Position numbers and translations under genes: made by a program. Below are positions 43,824-52,861 of a stretch of 64,000 nucleotides of DNA, in pieces. This DNA is from Sphingomonas sp. PP-CE-1G-424 (GTDB taxonomy: Bacteria > Pseudomonadota > Alphaproteobacteria > Sphingomonadales > Sphingomonadaceae). The notes below the pieces were generated by a model. It was not told where the DNA came from. It saw only the letters and a list, made by a program, of their open reading frames with translations, and did no database searches. Numbering within the stretch: the first letter of the stretch is position 1; every line of letters starts with the position of its first letter. The stretch lies in the NCBI RefSeq assembly GCF_004341085.1, contig NZ_SLXW01000001.1, positions 682,001 to 746,000 on the forward strand, written 5' to 3'.

Positions 43824-44463
43824 GTTCTCGAATCCTGTGTTCAATTCGCTGTTAAAGTCTGGGCCGATCGCCGCCGTGATGGGGATGGGCCTGCTGGTCG
43901 CCGGCTGCGATAGGAAATCGCCCGCGCCGGAGCAAGCAAACGTCGTCGCGGCGAACACGGCGTCCGCCGACGAGGTCGCGTCCGGCCCAGCTCCCGACGA
44001 GGCGACCGGTGCGACCGCCCCCGCCGAAAAGCTCGACCGCAGCCACAAGGGCGAGACCGGCCCGACCGTCGCCTTCACCGCGCCGGACGGCAAGTCGGTC
44101 ACGCTAGCCTCGTTCAAGGGCAAGCCGTTGCTGCTCAACATGTGGGCGACCTGGTGCGCGCCGTGCGTCGCGGAAATGCCGACGCTCGACGCCACCGCGA
44201 AGTCGCTCGCCGGCAAGGTGCAGGTGATCGCGGTCAGCCAGGACATGCAGGGCGCGGAGAAGGTGACGCCGTTCTTCGCCGCGAAGACATTCTCGACGCT
44301 GAAGCCGTATCTCGACCCGAAGCTCGGCCTCAGCCTTGCCTACCAGGCGAACCTACCGACCACGATTCTGTACGATTCGGCGGGCAAGGAAGTGTGGCGG
44401 ATGACCGGCGGCTATGAATGGAACACGCCCGCCGCCGCCAAGCTGATCGCCGAAGCGTCCTGA
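43822..44463 (+). CDS. tlpA: TlpA-like periplasmic thioredoxin lipoprotein
   Basis: A membrane-anchored thiol-disulfide protein. The 213-residue product has a lipoprotein-type N-terminus ([23 protein letters not shown]; lipobox LVAGC), a 60-residue Ala/Glu/Pro linker, and a TlpA/ResA-like domain ([28 protein letters not shown] with the CxxC pair, then [15 protein letters not shown] and [19 protein letters not shown]). A role in cytochrome c or cell-envelope thiol reduction is likely. It diverges from argH, with the two start codons sharing CATG. Confidence 0.85.
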   Translation: MFSNPVFNSLLKSGPIAAVMGMGLLVAGCDRKSPAPEQANVVAANTASADEVASGPAPDEATGATAPAEKLDRSHKGETGPTVAFTAPDGKSVTLASFKGKPLLLNMWATWCAPCVAEMPTLDATAKSLAGKVQVIAVSQDMQGAEKVTPFFAAKTFSTLKPYLDPKLGLSLAYQANLPTTILYDSAGKEVWRMTGGYEWNTPAAAKLIAEAS

Positions 44464-44479
44464 TCGGGGCGCGACCGCG

Positions 44480-45598
44480 TCAGTCGTCGAGCGCGGACCG
44501 GTACACCCGGTCGACCGCATCGACCATTTTCTCCGCGGTATATTCGGCGATGAAGCGCGCATGGCCCCGCTCGCCCCAGTCGGGCAACGTGGCGGGGTCG
44601 AGCGTTTCCAGCGTGCGGCGCAATGCGGCGGCATCGTTCGCCGGGAAGCTCACGCCGTAGCGTCCGCCGTCGAGGATGTCGTTCAGCCCGCCCGCGGTCG
44701 ACGCGATCACCGCGCGGCGGACTCGCATCGCCTCGATCGCAACCAGGCCGAAGCCCTCCCAGCGCGACGGCACGATGATCGCATCCGCCGCCATCATCTC
44801 GGCGACCACGCCGTTGCGGTCGCGCCATCCGACATAGTCGACGAAATCGGGTGTCGGACTTCCCGTGCCGGTCGACAGCACCGCCTGCCCGACGATTCGC
44901 AGCGCATAGCGATCACCGAGGCCGGCGATCGCCTCCAGGAGCAGATCGAGCCCCTTCTGCCGGTCGAGCCGCCCGACGAACAACAGCTTGATCCGGGAGT
45001 CGTCCCACCGCGCGGCCGCGACCGGGGGCGGGGCTGCGGCGATCGCGTTGTTGATCGTCACCAGCTTGCGCTCGGGCAAGCCGGCCTCGACCGCGACGTC
45101 ACGTTCGTGCGGCGAGATCAGGATGATGCGGTCCGCCGCCCTTGCCAGATAACGCTCGACCGCGACGATGAACCGCCGCACGTTCGGCGACACCTGCATG
45201 CTGAACGCCCAGCCATGCGGACAGAACAGCACGCGAGGGCGCCGCCCGAACCGCAGGATTCGCGTGATCACGCCGGCGCCGAACGAATGCGCGTGGACGA
45301 TGTCCGGCCGGGTCGCGCGCCGCACGCGTCGATACGCGAAGAACAGTTTCGCCATCCCGCGCAGCCGGTTCGGCCGATCGAAATATTCGAACCGGATCCC
45401 GCTGTCACGCAGCCGCGGCTCGATATGGTCGCGGTGCTGCTCGGGCATCAGCAGCGTCAGCGCGGCGGGGCCGTAAAGCTCCGCCTGCGGGGTCAGCAGC
45501 TCGGCGAGAAAGCTCCCCGTCCCGCCGATGATGCTGTCGCACACATGCAGCACGCCGGGCGCGCCGCCATCCCCGCGCGGTCCGGTCGACACGGCCAT
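44480..45598 (-). CDS. glycosyltransferase family 4 protein
   Basis: The 372-residue product shows the GT-B fold of GT4 enzymes. The N-terminal half has VLHVCDSIIGGTGSFLAELL and DIVHAHSFGAGVITRIL; the C-terminal half has LLFVGRLDRQKGLDLLLEAI, VDYVGWRDRNGVVAEMMAADAIIVPSRWEGFGLVAIEAM and VIASTAGGLNDIL, including the EX7E-type EGFGLVAIEA motif. Start ATG lies 4 bases after the stop of the BY-kinase-like gene. It is the last gene of the minus-strand export unit; sugar and acceptor are unknown. Confidence 0.88.
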   Translation of the reverse strand: MAVSTGPRGDGGAPGVLHVCDSIIGGTGSFLAELLTPQAELYGPAALTLLMPEQHRDHIEPRLRDSGIRFEYFDRPNRLRGMAKLFFAYRRVRRATRPDIVHAHSFGAGVITRILRFGRRPRVLFCPHGWAFSMQVSPNVRRFIVAVERYLARAADRIILISPHERDVAVEAGLPERKLVTINNAIAAAPPPVAAARWDDSRIKLLFVGRLDRQKGLDLLLEAIAGLGDRYALRIVGQAVLSTGTGSPTPDFVDYVGWRDRNGVVAEMMAADAIIVPSRWEGFGLVAIEAMRVRRAVIASTAGGLNDILDGGRYGVSFPANDAAALRRTLETLDPATLPDWGERGHARFIAEYTAEKMVDAVDRVYRSALDD

Positions 45599-45602
45599 GC
45601 GA

Positions 45603-46271
45603 TCAGACGAGGACGGTGCCGGTGATCGGAATGCCGTGTTGGTCGAGCACTTCGATCAGCCCGCGCACATCGCTGCGCTTGGTCCGGTGTTTGCGGACGA
45701 CGATCACCGCCGCGTCGAAGCCGCTGATCGCGTCGGCGATGCTGGTCGCGCCGTTGGTCGAATGGATCGCGGCGACGGCCAGCATCTGGCCGCTCGACGT
45801 CGCGACCGCGTCATGCTGTTCGAGCAGCGACCGCCGCTCGATCGGCTCGCCGCTGCCGCCATCCGATCCGGTCCCCTGCACCAGCAGGCCCGGGATCGCG
45901 GTGCCCTGGTGATCGGCATGATCGGCCAGTTGGAACAGGCTGGCGATCCGCGGATGCGCGCGATTGGTGTCGACGATCAGCGTGTGCGATCCGGCCTGCG
46001 CCATCACCACGCCGATATTGGCGGCCAGCACGGCGAGCGCCTCGTCGCAATCGACGCCGATCAGCGCGCACGCGCGCGACCGGCGATCGGTCTCGCCATA
46101 GCTTTGCAGGATCGAGCTGCGGATCGCGCGCGCCGCCACCACATAGGGCGTGTCGGCCGCATAGGCCGCGACGACCAGCGGATCGACGCTGCCGGGGGCG
46201 ACATGGGACGATCCGGTATCGTCGCCGTCGGAACGAAACGATGCGGGACCAGTGGTCGAACGAAGCCTCAC
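45603..46271 (-). CDS. BY-kinase-like protein with a degenerate P-loop
   Basis: The 222-residue product aligns by pattern to the cytosolic half of bacterial tyrosine kinases (Wzc/CapB/ExoP): RAIRSSILQSYG, CALIGVDCDEALAVLAANIGVVMAQAG, TLIVDTNRAHPRIASLF (Asp101 at the Walker A' position), and the last strand-helix block AAVIVVRKHRTKRSDVRGLIEVL ... ITGTVLV. The P-loop that should read GxxxxGKS/T is GVDCDEAL (residues 72-79), with no lysine, and no C-terminal tyrosine cluster is present. It is therefore probably inactive as a kinase. It starts at a GTG overlapping the Wzz-like gene. Confidence 0.78.
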   Translation of the reverse strand: MRLRSTTGPASFRSDGDDTGSSHVAPGSVDPLVVAAYAADTPYVVAARAIRSSILQSYGETDRRSRACALIGVDCDEALAVLAANIGVVMAQAGSHTLIVDTNRAHPRIASLFQLADHADHQGTAIPGLLVQGTGSDGGSGEPIERRSLLEQHDAVATSSGQMLAVAAIHSTNGATSIADAISGFDAAVIVVRKHRTKRSDVRGLIEVLDQHGIPITGTVLV

Positions 46272-47635
46272 GCTATTGCCTCCTTGCGCGGGGCTCGCCA
46301 GCCCGTTGTCCCGCTTTCGATGTCGGTCATGTCGGCGATCACGTCGAGATCGAGTGCGCGTGCGGTCCCCGACGGGGTCCGCAGCCGCGGCGTGAGCATT
46401 TCCTGCCCGATCGCCGAGGCGAGGCCGGCACCCGCGCCCAGCACGATCGCCGCGATCACCCACAGGATCAGGTTCGGCTTGGACGGCAGCGTCGGCGCCA
46501 CCGCGCGATCGAGACGGCTCGCATTGGCCTGCGACACCTCGGATTGCAGCGTCGCCTCGTTGTAGCGCTGACGCACCGTGTCGTAGGTCGCCCGCGCCGC
46601 ATCGACGTCGCGCTGCAACACGTTCAGCTGGTCCTGCACACCCGACAGCGCGAGCATGCGCGTCTGCTGTGCGGCCAGATCGGCGCGAATCTGCGACTCG
46701 CGCCGGCCCGCTGCCGAGCTCGATGCGGTCAATGCCTGCGCCTGGATCGATCGCGCCGATTCGAGCTGGCTGCGCAGCGCCGCCAGCTGCGCGTTGGCGG
46801 CCAGCATGTCGGGGTGATTCGGACCAAGTGTCTTCGACAGTTCGGCGACCTTGCCCGCCTGCATACCGCTCTCACGCTGAAGGTCCTGGACGATCGTCGA
46901 CTGCGCGACTTCGGGCTGCGCGGTCGACCCCGATTTGGATTGCGCGACCGCGGCGGCAGCCTGCGCGGAGACCAGCTCGGTCGACAGGTTGCGAACGCGG
47001 TCGGCCTCGACGTCCATCCGGTTCATGCCGACGATGCCGTGCTGCCGCTGGAAGTTGGACAAGCGCGACTGCGCCGCTTCGAGCCGGTCACGGACGTCGC
47101 GAGTCCGCGCGTCGTACCATTTGGCGTTACCCTGCGCGCTGCCGCTGCGCAGCGTCACCTGCTTGGTCAGGAACGTGTCGACGATCAGATTCAGCGTCTT
47201 GGCCGCCTGCTCGGGCGTGTTCGCGGTCAGGCTGAGCCGGATCACGTTGCTGCCCTTCTCGTTGCTGATCGCGAGATCGCGGCGCAGCATGACAAGGCCG
47301 TTCTGGGTCCGCTCCGCGGGCGTATCGCCCAGCTTCGCGCTCTGGAACTGCGGGCTGCGGCGAATGACCTCGCCGAGCACGGCATCGCTGCGGATGATGT
47401 CCTCCTGCGTGCCGATCACCGATTCGAGCACCGAACTATTGTCGGAACCGGTCACGCTGTTGGCGCTGACCGGATCGCGCTGGGTCAGATCGACCAGCAC
47501 CGACGACGATGCGGTGTAGGCGCGGGGGCGCGTGAAGCCGAGCACGGCGATGGCGAGAAACACCAGCCCGCCCACGATCAGGACAAGCCGGAGCCTATAC
47601 CGGATCGCGCTTACCAAGTCAGTGAAACCGATCAC
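46268..47635 (-). CDS. Wzz-type polysaccharide co-polymerase / chain-length determinant
   Basis: An inner-membrane protein that controls polymer length and couples to export. The 455-residue product has an N-terminal helix (LRLVLIVGGLVFLAIAVLGF), a large periplasmic coiled-coil domain (REVIRRSPQF, TRDVRDRLEAAQSRLSNFQRQHG, VRQRYNEATLQSEVSQANASRLD) and a second helix after the Pro motif (LPSKPNLILWVIAAIVLGAGAGL). This corresponds to the transmembrane half of Wzc/GumC/GelC proteins. It starts at a GTG overlapping the ATPase gene, and overlaps the BY-kinase-like gene. Confidence 0.88.
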   Translation of the reverse strand: MIGFTDLVSAIRYRLRLVLIVGGLVFLAIAVLGFTRPRAYTASSSVLVDLTQRDPVSANSVTGSDNSSVLESVIGTQEDIIRSDAVLGEVIRRSPQFQSAKLGDTPAERTQNGLVMLRRDLAISNEKGSNVIRLSLTANTPEQAAKTLNLIVDTFLTKQVTLRSGSAQGNAKWYDARTRDVRDRLEAAQSRLSNFQRQHGIVGMNRMDVEADRVRNLSTELVSAQAAAAVAQSKSGSTAQPEVAQSTIVQDLQRESGMQAGKVAELSKTLGPNHPDMLAANAQLAALRSQLESARSIQAQALTASSSAAGRRESQIRADLAAQQTRMLALSGVQDQLNVLQRDVDAARATYDTVRQRYNEATLQSEVSQANASRLDRAVAPTLPSKPNLILWVIAAIVLGAGAGLASAIGQEMLTPRLRTPSGTARALDLDVIADMTDIESGTTGWRAPRKEAIA

Positions 47636-49026
47636 AGATCACGCACTCCCCGTTCCAGAACAGTTCGCAGATCGTCGAGCCCGGGGGTCTTGATCCGGGT
47701 CGGATCGATCCTGCGATTATACACAAGCAGATAGAATTGCGGTGCCAGCGTATCGTCGAAATAATAGCTGCCTTCGATCGCGCTGGCACGCAGGATCGGG
47801 CTCAACGCCGCGAACGCCGCGGCGATCGTCGCATCGTCATGGCCGTCTTCGTCGAGCACCAGGACCACCTCGGTGCGTTCGATACGGGTCCGCATCGCCG
47901 CTGCAAGGCAGATGACCGCCGCCGCCGTCGCGATCTGCTTCGGCAGGCGCTGGATATCGGCGACCACCGCCGCCGCGCGCGGGCTCAGCGCACTCCACTC
48001 GGCATACGCGTCGACCAGACCCTGCTGGACCACCGCGTCGTCGATATGGTCCTGACCCGCGCGGCTTGCCGCGATCGCGCAATTCGATCCGAACAGCCGC
48101 AGATGATAGGGCGACCCCACCGCGGATCGCGAGATCCTGGTGGCCGCGTCGTCGTCGATCGTCATGCCCGCGGTCTCGCAGCAGCGCAGCAGCAGCGCCT
48201 TGAGCTGCTCGGTCTCGATCCCGCCGATCGGCACCGATACGATATGCCGGCGGAGCGACGGATGCCCCTCGATCAGATCCTCGAGATTGGCGGCGATGCC
48301 GACCGCGACGATCCGGACCGGCGAGCGCATGTCGGACAGCAGCTTCATCAGCGTCGCCATCTCGGTTTTGGTCGCCAGGTTCTCGATCCGGTCGAACTCG
48401 TCGAGCACGAAGATCGTCGGCCGGCGAACCTTTTCCGCGAGGATGCTGGCCACCTGCCGCGCGTCGAACGGCGCGTTGAGCAGCGGCTGGATATCGATCC
48501 GCCGCACGCCTTCGCCGGGGATCGACATCAGCTCGACGAGGTACGGACGGCACAGCTCGGAGAAATCGATGTCGCCGCCGGCCAGATTGTACAGGACCGT
48601 CGCCCCGGCCTCGTCCGCCAGATCGCCGAACACGCGCGACAGCGACGTCTTGCCCGACCCGCGCGCACCGAACACGATGCCGTGCTTGCCATGCTCGAGA
48701 ACCGCCTCGACGAGTCGGTCGAGCTCGCGCGCGCGCCCGGCCAGACCGGCGCGATGCTCGACCGGCATCCCGGCATCGAACGCCGCATGGATACGAGTCC
48801 GCTGCGAGCTGATCGCCATGACGCCCGCGTTCGCGCGCGCCGGTTGCGATACCGCCCCCGGAACCGGCTGCGTCGCCGACCCCGGACGCGCGCCCGGACG
48901 CACCGTCGCAGAGGCTTCCTGCACAGGCGTACCGACCGCGATACGCAGGTCGGGCAGGCTCGACATCGGCGGCTCGGGATCGAGCAGACCGGACAGCCAG
49001 TCACGGAGGCGTGCGAAGAAGCTCAC
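47632..49026 (-). CDS. AAA+ ATPase of the polysaccharide export unit
   Basis: The 464-residue product has an Arg/Pro/Ala-rich N-terminal extension of about 85 residues. An Orc/Cdc6- or ExeA-like ATPase domain follows: GLAGRARELDRLVEAVL, Walker A GARGSGKTS (Lys126), Walker B IFVLDEFDRIENL, and VAVGIAANLEDLIEGHPSL as sensor region. The last 150 residues look helical. It starts at a GTG. No transmembrane helix is seen. ATPases are found in some export loci (for example next to XrtA), but the MYxxFF start of that group is absent. Its role in export or regulation is inferred from position. Confidence 0.82.
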   Translation of the reverse strand: MSFFARLRDWLSGLLDPEPPMSSLPDLRIAVGTPVQEASATVRPGARPGSATQPVPGAVSQPARANAGVMAISSQRTRIHAAFDAGMPVEHRAGLAGRARELDRLVEAVLEHGKHGIVFGARGSGKTSLSRVFGDLADEAGATVLYNLAGGDIDFSELCRPYLVELMSIPGEGVRRIDIQPLLNAPFDARQVASILAEKVRRPTIFVLDEFDRIENLATKTEMATLMKLLSDMRSPVRIVAVGIAANLEDLIEGHPSLRRHIVSVPIGGIETEQLKALLLRCCETAGMTIDDDAATRISRSAVGSPYHLRLFGSNCAIAASRAGQDHIDDAVVQQGLVDAYAEWSALSPRAAAVVADIQRLPKQIATAAAVICLAAAMRTRIERTEVVLVLDEDGHDDATIAAAFAALSPILRASAIEGSYYFDDTLAPQFYLLVYNRRIDPTRIKTPGLDDLRTVLERGVRDL

Positions 49027-49069
49027 GCGTGGCTCCCCCGCGTTTCGATCAGGAACGGGATCATCACGA

Positions 49070-49903
49070 TCAGAACCACTTTTCCTTGATGACCAGCACG
49101 TCTTCGGGCTGGACCACCATGTCGAGATCGGGCTTGTCGATCTTCTGACCGCCGCGCCGCACTTCGATCCGCTTGACCGAACCGGCCAGCGTCGGCCCGC
49201 CGGCGAGCGCCAGCGCCTGGCGGAAGGTCATGCCGGGCTGGATCGGATAGGCGCCGCCCTTGTTGACTTCGCCGTAGACATAGACCGATTCGGCGGTCGG
49301 CACGAACAGCGTATCGCCCGGCTGGACCATGCGCGACGCGCCGCCTGCCAGATCGGCGAGCGAGATGCGGACCGGCTGGCCACCGACCGGGGTCAGGATC
49401 ACAGCGTTGGCGCCGTCGATCCGTGGCCCGCCCGCGCGCGCGACCATCGCCGACACGGTATAGGGACGATCGATCGGGTAGAGACCCGAATTGGGTACGG
49501 CACCCAGCACGGTCGCGGTCTTGCTGGCATAGGCGGTGATCTCGACGTTGATCGAGGGCTTGCTCAGATAGCCGCCGCGGACATACGCCTGCGACAATTC
49601 GGTGCCGAGCTGCGCGGTCGTCTTGCCCGCCGCCTGGACCACGCCGAGGAACGGCGCGGTGATCGTGCCGTCGGCGCGGATCCGCGTCTTCGACGACATC
49701 GAATCCTGCCCGAACACGGTGACCGAAATCTCGTCGTTGGGGCCGAGCACGTACGAGCTTGCCGGCGTGACGGGTCCCTGACCGACGCCGGTCTGACCAA
49801 CGGGTGCATTGGCGACCTGCGCCTGCGCCTGCGCCTGCGCGAGCGGCACCGCGGACAAGGCCACTGCGCCAGCCAGGCGTACGAAGGGCCAGCTAACTGT
49901 CAT
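49070..49903 (-). CDS. Wza-like outer-membrane polysaccharide export protein
   Basis: The 277-residue product has a signal peptide (TVSWPFVRLAGAVALSAVPLAQAQA) without a lipobox cysteine. It then has the polysaccharide-export domain (SYVLGPNDEISVTVFGQDSMSSKTRIRADGTITAPFLGVVQAAG, LSQAYVRGGYLSKPSINVEI) and two SLBB-type domains (VLGAVPNSGLYPIDRPYTVSAMVARAGG; VYGEVNKGGAYPIQPGMTFRQALALAGG). The ATG at 49903 has GAGG 7 bases upstream; an ATG at 49918 is less likely. No transmembrane C-terminal helix like that of Wza is obvious. Confidence 0.9.
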   Translation of the reverse strand: MTVSWPFVRLAGAVALSAVPLAQAQAQAQVANAPVGQTGVGQGPVTPASSYVLGPNDEISVTVFGQDSMSSKTRIRADGTITAPFLGVVQAAGKTTAQLGTELSQAYVRGGYLSKPSINVEITAYASKTATVLGAVPNSGLYPIDRPYTVSAMVARAGGPRIDGANAVILTPVGGQPVRISLADLAGGASRMVQPGDTLFVPTAESVYVYGEVNKGGAYPIQPGMTFRQALALAGGPTLAGSVKRIEVRRGGQKIDKPDLDMVVQPEDVLVIKEKWF

Positions 49904-49922
49904 GATGTGCCTCGTCATTGTG

Positions 49923-51146
49923 TCAGAACCTGTACGATACGCCGGCCGCGGCGCGGTTGGCATCATAATCGTTTAACCCCGTATTGGTACGCCGCGACGT
50001 GCGCTGGCCATCCAACGTCAGATTGAGGCGCTCGCCCATCGCACGGGTCAGCCCCAAAGTCAGGCTGGAAAAACGATCGCTGGAAAAAGGCGACGCGATC
50101 ACAAGCGGATCGCCGCGAAACTGTCGCCGCCCAAGAACCGCGCCGCCGCGCAGCGTGGTGCGCTCGGCAAACCGCCATTCGGTGTTCAGCGCGTAATCGG
50201 ACTGTACGGTGAACCCGGACGGCACCAGCGAATCGTTGACGATGCGCCGACCCGCCTCACCCTTGAACATGATCCGCGGAATAGGCCGGAACACGAGGTC
50301 AACGTCCCAGCCGGGGCCATGATAGGGGCGCACGTTGGCCCCCTCGCTTCGCGCCTGCAGGTAATGCAGATCGACGTTCAGTTCGACCCGGCTCACGACC
50401 GCGCGATTGAACGTCACGCCCGCCTCGTCGATGCGATTGACGACGCCGATCGTCGGACGATCTGCTCGCGAATAGCGATAAAACAGTGCCACCTGTCCCA
50501 GGCTGGGACGCGCATAGCCGATTCCGCCCGCCGCGGAGACCAGCGTCTGATCCGCGAAATCGAATTGCGTCGTGTTGCGCGTCGTCCGCCGCGACACTTC
50601 GGCCAGCGGGAAGAACCCCACGGCGCGAGGGCAGCTGGCCTTGACCGCCACCGTCGAAAACGTCTGGAAATTGTCGACCGGGCCGTTGATGTCGCCATAA
50701 TCGGCCTGCTGCCGCGCGAATCGCAGATCGGGCTGGATCTGGCAGATGCCGGCGACTCGGATCGTGCCGGTCCCCTCTATGTCGGCGCGCGCGCGGCTGC
50801 GATCGGTGTTCCGGGTATAGAAACTATAGGCAAAATCGCCGTCGACGCGCAGGTCGTTGTGCCCGACCTGCCGTTGATAGGTGGCACGCACGGCAGGCGT
50901 GACGATGATGTCGTCGACCGGTGCCGCGCGGTTTTCGTTGGTTCGGAAGATGTTGTCGTCATAGGCAACCTCTCCCGACGGCGTCACGCTCAGACCCGGC
51001 TGATCGATCGTCGTCACGCCGATCAGCGGGATCGGTAGCAACGGATTCCCCAGCTGCTCGGACTGCGCGACGGCGACCTGCGGAACGACGAAGGCAGCGG
51101 CACCCATTGCCTGGGCAAGGACGCTGAAGACTCGCGCGCGATTCAT
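49923..51146 (-). CDS. outer-membrane beta-barrel protein of the polysaccharide locus
   Basis: The 407-residue product has a signal peptide (MNRARVFSVLAQAMGAAAFVV ... AVAQ), then repeated amphipathic strands with aromatic ends and a C-terminal Phe (GVSYRF). This resembles the BBP2-type putative porins found with exopolysaccharide exporters. It is the first gene of the minus-strand export unit and lies 19 bases before the Wza-like gene. Its likely role is to form or line the outer-membrane exit path, but a structural role cannot be separated from a transport role here. Confidence 0.78.
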   Translation of the reverse strand: MNRARVFSVLAQAMGAAAFVVPQVAVAQSEQLGNPLLPIPLIGVTTIDQPGLSVTPSGEVAYDDNIFRTNENRAAPVDDIIVTPAVRATYQRQVGHNDLRVDGDFAYSFYTRNTDRSRARADIEGTGTIRVAGICQIQPDLRFARQQADYGDINGPVDNFQTFSTVAVKASCPRAVGFFPLAEVSRRTTRNTTQFDFADQTLVSAAGGIGYARPSLGQVALFYRYSRADRPTIGVVNRIDEAGVTFNRAVVSRVELNVDLHYLQARSEGANVRPYHGPGWDVDLVFRPIPRIMFKGEAGRRIVNDSLVPSGFTVQSDYALNTEWRFAERTTLRGGAVLGRRQFRGDPLVIASPFSSDRFSSLTLGLTRAMGERLNLTLDGQRTSRRTNTGLNDYDANRAAAGVSYRF

Positions 51147-51369
51147 GCTGCAATGCAACATCGAGCGACGAACCGGTGAGGAATAACAACCGAACATAGA
51201 GTCTGCGTGCCTTCTCGTATCCACGGCGTCAAGACGCTCCTAACCGATGTAAAAGACGAACTCACCTTCGATCACGCTGCGCTGCCGCATAAGTGTTCCT
51301 ATATGTCCCCTCCATTAACCGCATGTAAAACCCTGCAAATTAAGCATGAGTCCTCATCGAGGGTTCGTC

Positions 51370-52830
51370 ATGGTTCGCCGTTTTTTGCCACTATTCAGCA
51401 TTTTGCTCGCATCCTGCGGCGGCGGGGACGGCAGTTCCGCCTCGACCGAGGCGGTCACGACCGTTCCTGCTGCAGTGCCGTCGCCGACGCCCGCGCCGGC
51501 CGCCACGCCGACCGCCGCCGACGCCAGCGCGCTGCCCACCGAAGCCGGCGCCACCGCGATCATATTCGCCGCGTCGGACCTGCCGGTGCGCGCGTCGCCC
51601 TATATCGTCGGCGCGGCCACGCACTTCTCCTATGCGGCGCTCGCCGGTTACGATCCCGACAGCGTCGCGCAGCGGTTTACCGATAGCGGCATCCGGGCGT
51701 TCCGCGAGGATCTCTACTGGAACGCGCTCGCACCAGACTGGGACGTCAACGGCGCGCACCTGCCGCAGCCGCTCGTGACCTTCCTCGGCAAGACCACCGC
51801 ACGCCCTTTGTATATCCTCAACAACGGCAACGCGTTCATTCCGGGCGCCTCGCCGCCCGTCGCCGATGCCGGACAGACCGCGTTCGCGGCCTATGCGCAG
51901 CGCGCGGTCGCCGCGACCGCGGGCCGTGATGCGATCTACGAGATCTGGAACGAATGGAACCGCAACGTCGTCCGCGACAAGCCGGTGATGGTCGGTCCGG
52001 GCGACGCGTCGGACTATCGCGCGTCGCTCTACTACGCGCCGCTCGCTGCGCGTGCGACCAGCGCGATAAAGCAGGTCGCACCGACTGCGAAGGTCTTGGT
52101 GGGCGCGGCGGGCGACGATCCCGACTGGCAATGGACGCTCGACGTCCTCGCCCGCGGGGCCGCGGCGCAGGCCGATGGCGTCTCCGCACACATCTACAAT
52201 CACTGCGCCAGTACCGCCAACCGCACCGCGTCCGAGGCGCTGGGCCGGCTGACGCTGCTGCATTCGAAGATCGCCGGCGCCAATGGCGGGCGCGACCTGC
52301 CCTTGTATGTCACCGAATGGGGCTGGCCGGCGGGTACCAACGTCTGTGCGGTGAGCGCGGCGAAGATCGCGACCAACGTGCCGCAATTCCTGCTGCACAC
52401 CGCCGCGCTGCCCTGGGTGGCGGGATCCTGGTATTACGAGACCAAAGATTCGGGTGTCGATCCGACCAACATCCAGCATAATTTCGGTCTGTACGACGCC
52501 AATTACGCGGCGAAGTCGGCGCAGTGCGCGTTCGCCGATGCCAGCGCGGTGATCGCCGATGCGAAGGCGATGGCGGTGCAGAGCGTCGACAACGGCTTGA
52601 CGGTGATCCGCGTCACGACGTCGCGCGGCCTGGCGATCGTCGCGTGGAGCGCGGTAGCCGGCCGGCAGGGGCGGATCACGGTCGGCGGCACCGCCGCCTA
52701 CACCACCCGCACCCTGTGCCAGGCCACCGCTGCCGCCGCCTCCGACCGCACCCTCACCATCGGCGAGATGCCGGTCGTGATCGACATGCCCAACGCCAGC
52801 CGACTTGGGGTCAACGCCCGCCTGCTCTAG
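51370..52830 (+). CDS. lipoprotein GH-A clan glycoside hydrolase (PslG/GH39-like)
   Basis: The 486-residue product has a lipoprotein signal (MVRRFLPLFSILLASCGGG; Cys16-type lipobox LASC) and a Pro/Ala/Thr linker. A TIM-barrel domain follows with the predicted acid/base Glu195 in YEIWNEWN and the nucleophile Glu316 in YVTEWGWP. ATP-independent hydrolases of this type (PslG, GH39) trim or release matrix polysaccharide in the periplasm. A related gene lies at 59052-60455. The start was placed at the ATG next to the signal peptide; an in-frame ATG at 51346 would add 8 residues. Confidence 0.82.
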   Translation: MVRRFLPLFSILLASCGGGDGSSASTEAVTTVPAAVPSPTPAPAATPTAADASALPTEAGATAIIFAASDLPVRASPYIVGAATHFSYAALAGYDPDSVAQRFTDSGIRAFREDLYWNALAPDWDVNGAHLPQPLVTFLGKTTARPLYILNNGNAFIPGASPPVADAGQTAFAAYAQRAVAATAGRDAIYEIWNEWNRNVVRDKPVMVGPGDASDYRASLYYAPLAARATSAIKQVAPTAKVLVGAAGDDPDWQWTLDVLARGAAAQADGVSAHIYNHCASTANRTASEALGRLTLLHSKIAGANGGRDLPLYVTEWGWPAGTNVCAVSAAKIATNVPQFLLHTAALPWVAGSWYYETKDSGVDPTNIQHNFGLYDANYAAKSAQCAFADASAVIADAKAMAVQSVDNGLTVIRVTTSRGLAIVAWSAVAGRQGRITVGGTAAYTTRTLCQATAAAASDRTLTIGEMPVVIDMPNASRLGVNARLL

Positions 52831-52861
52831 GCTGCCGGACAAACCGCGAACCCCGCGCCGG

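Noticed and set aside
43850..43880. TAAAGTCT followed by a GCCG-containing block near the tlpA start, resembling a sigma-28 promoter
   Set aside because: The spacing is one base off, it lies inside the tlpA coding region and no flagellar gene follows.
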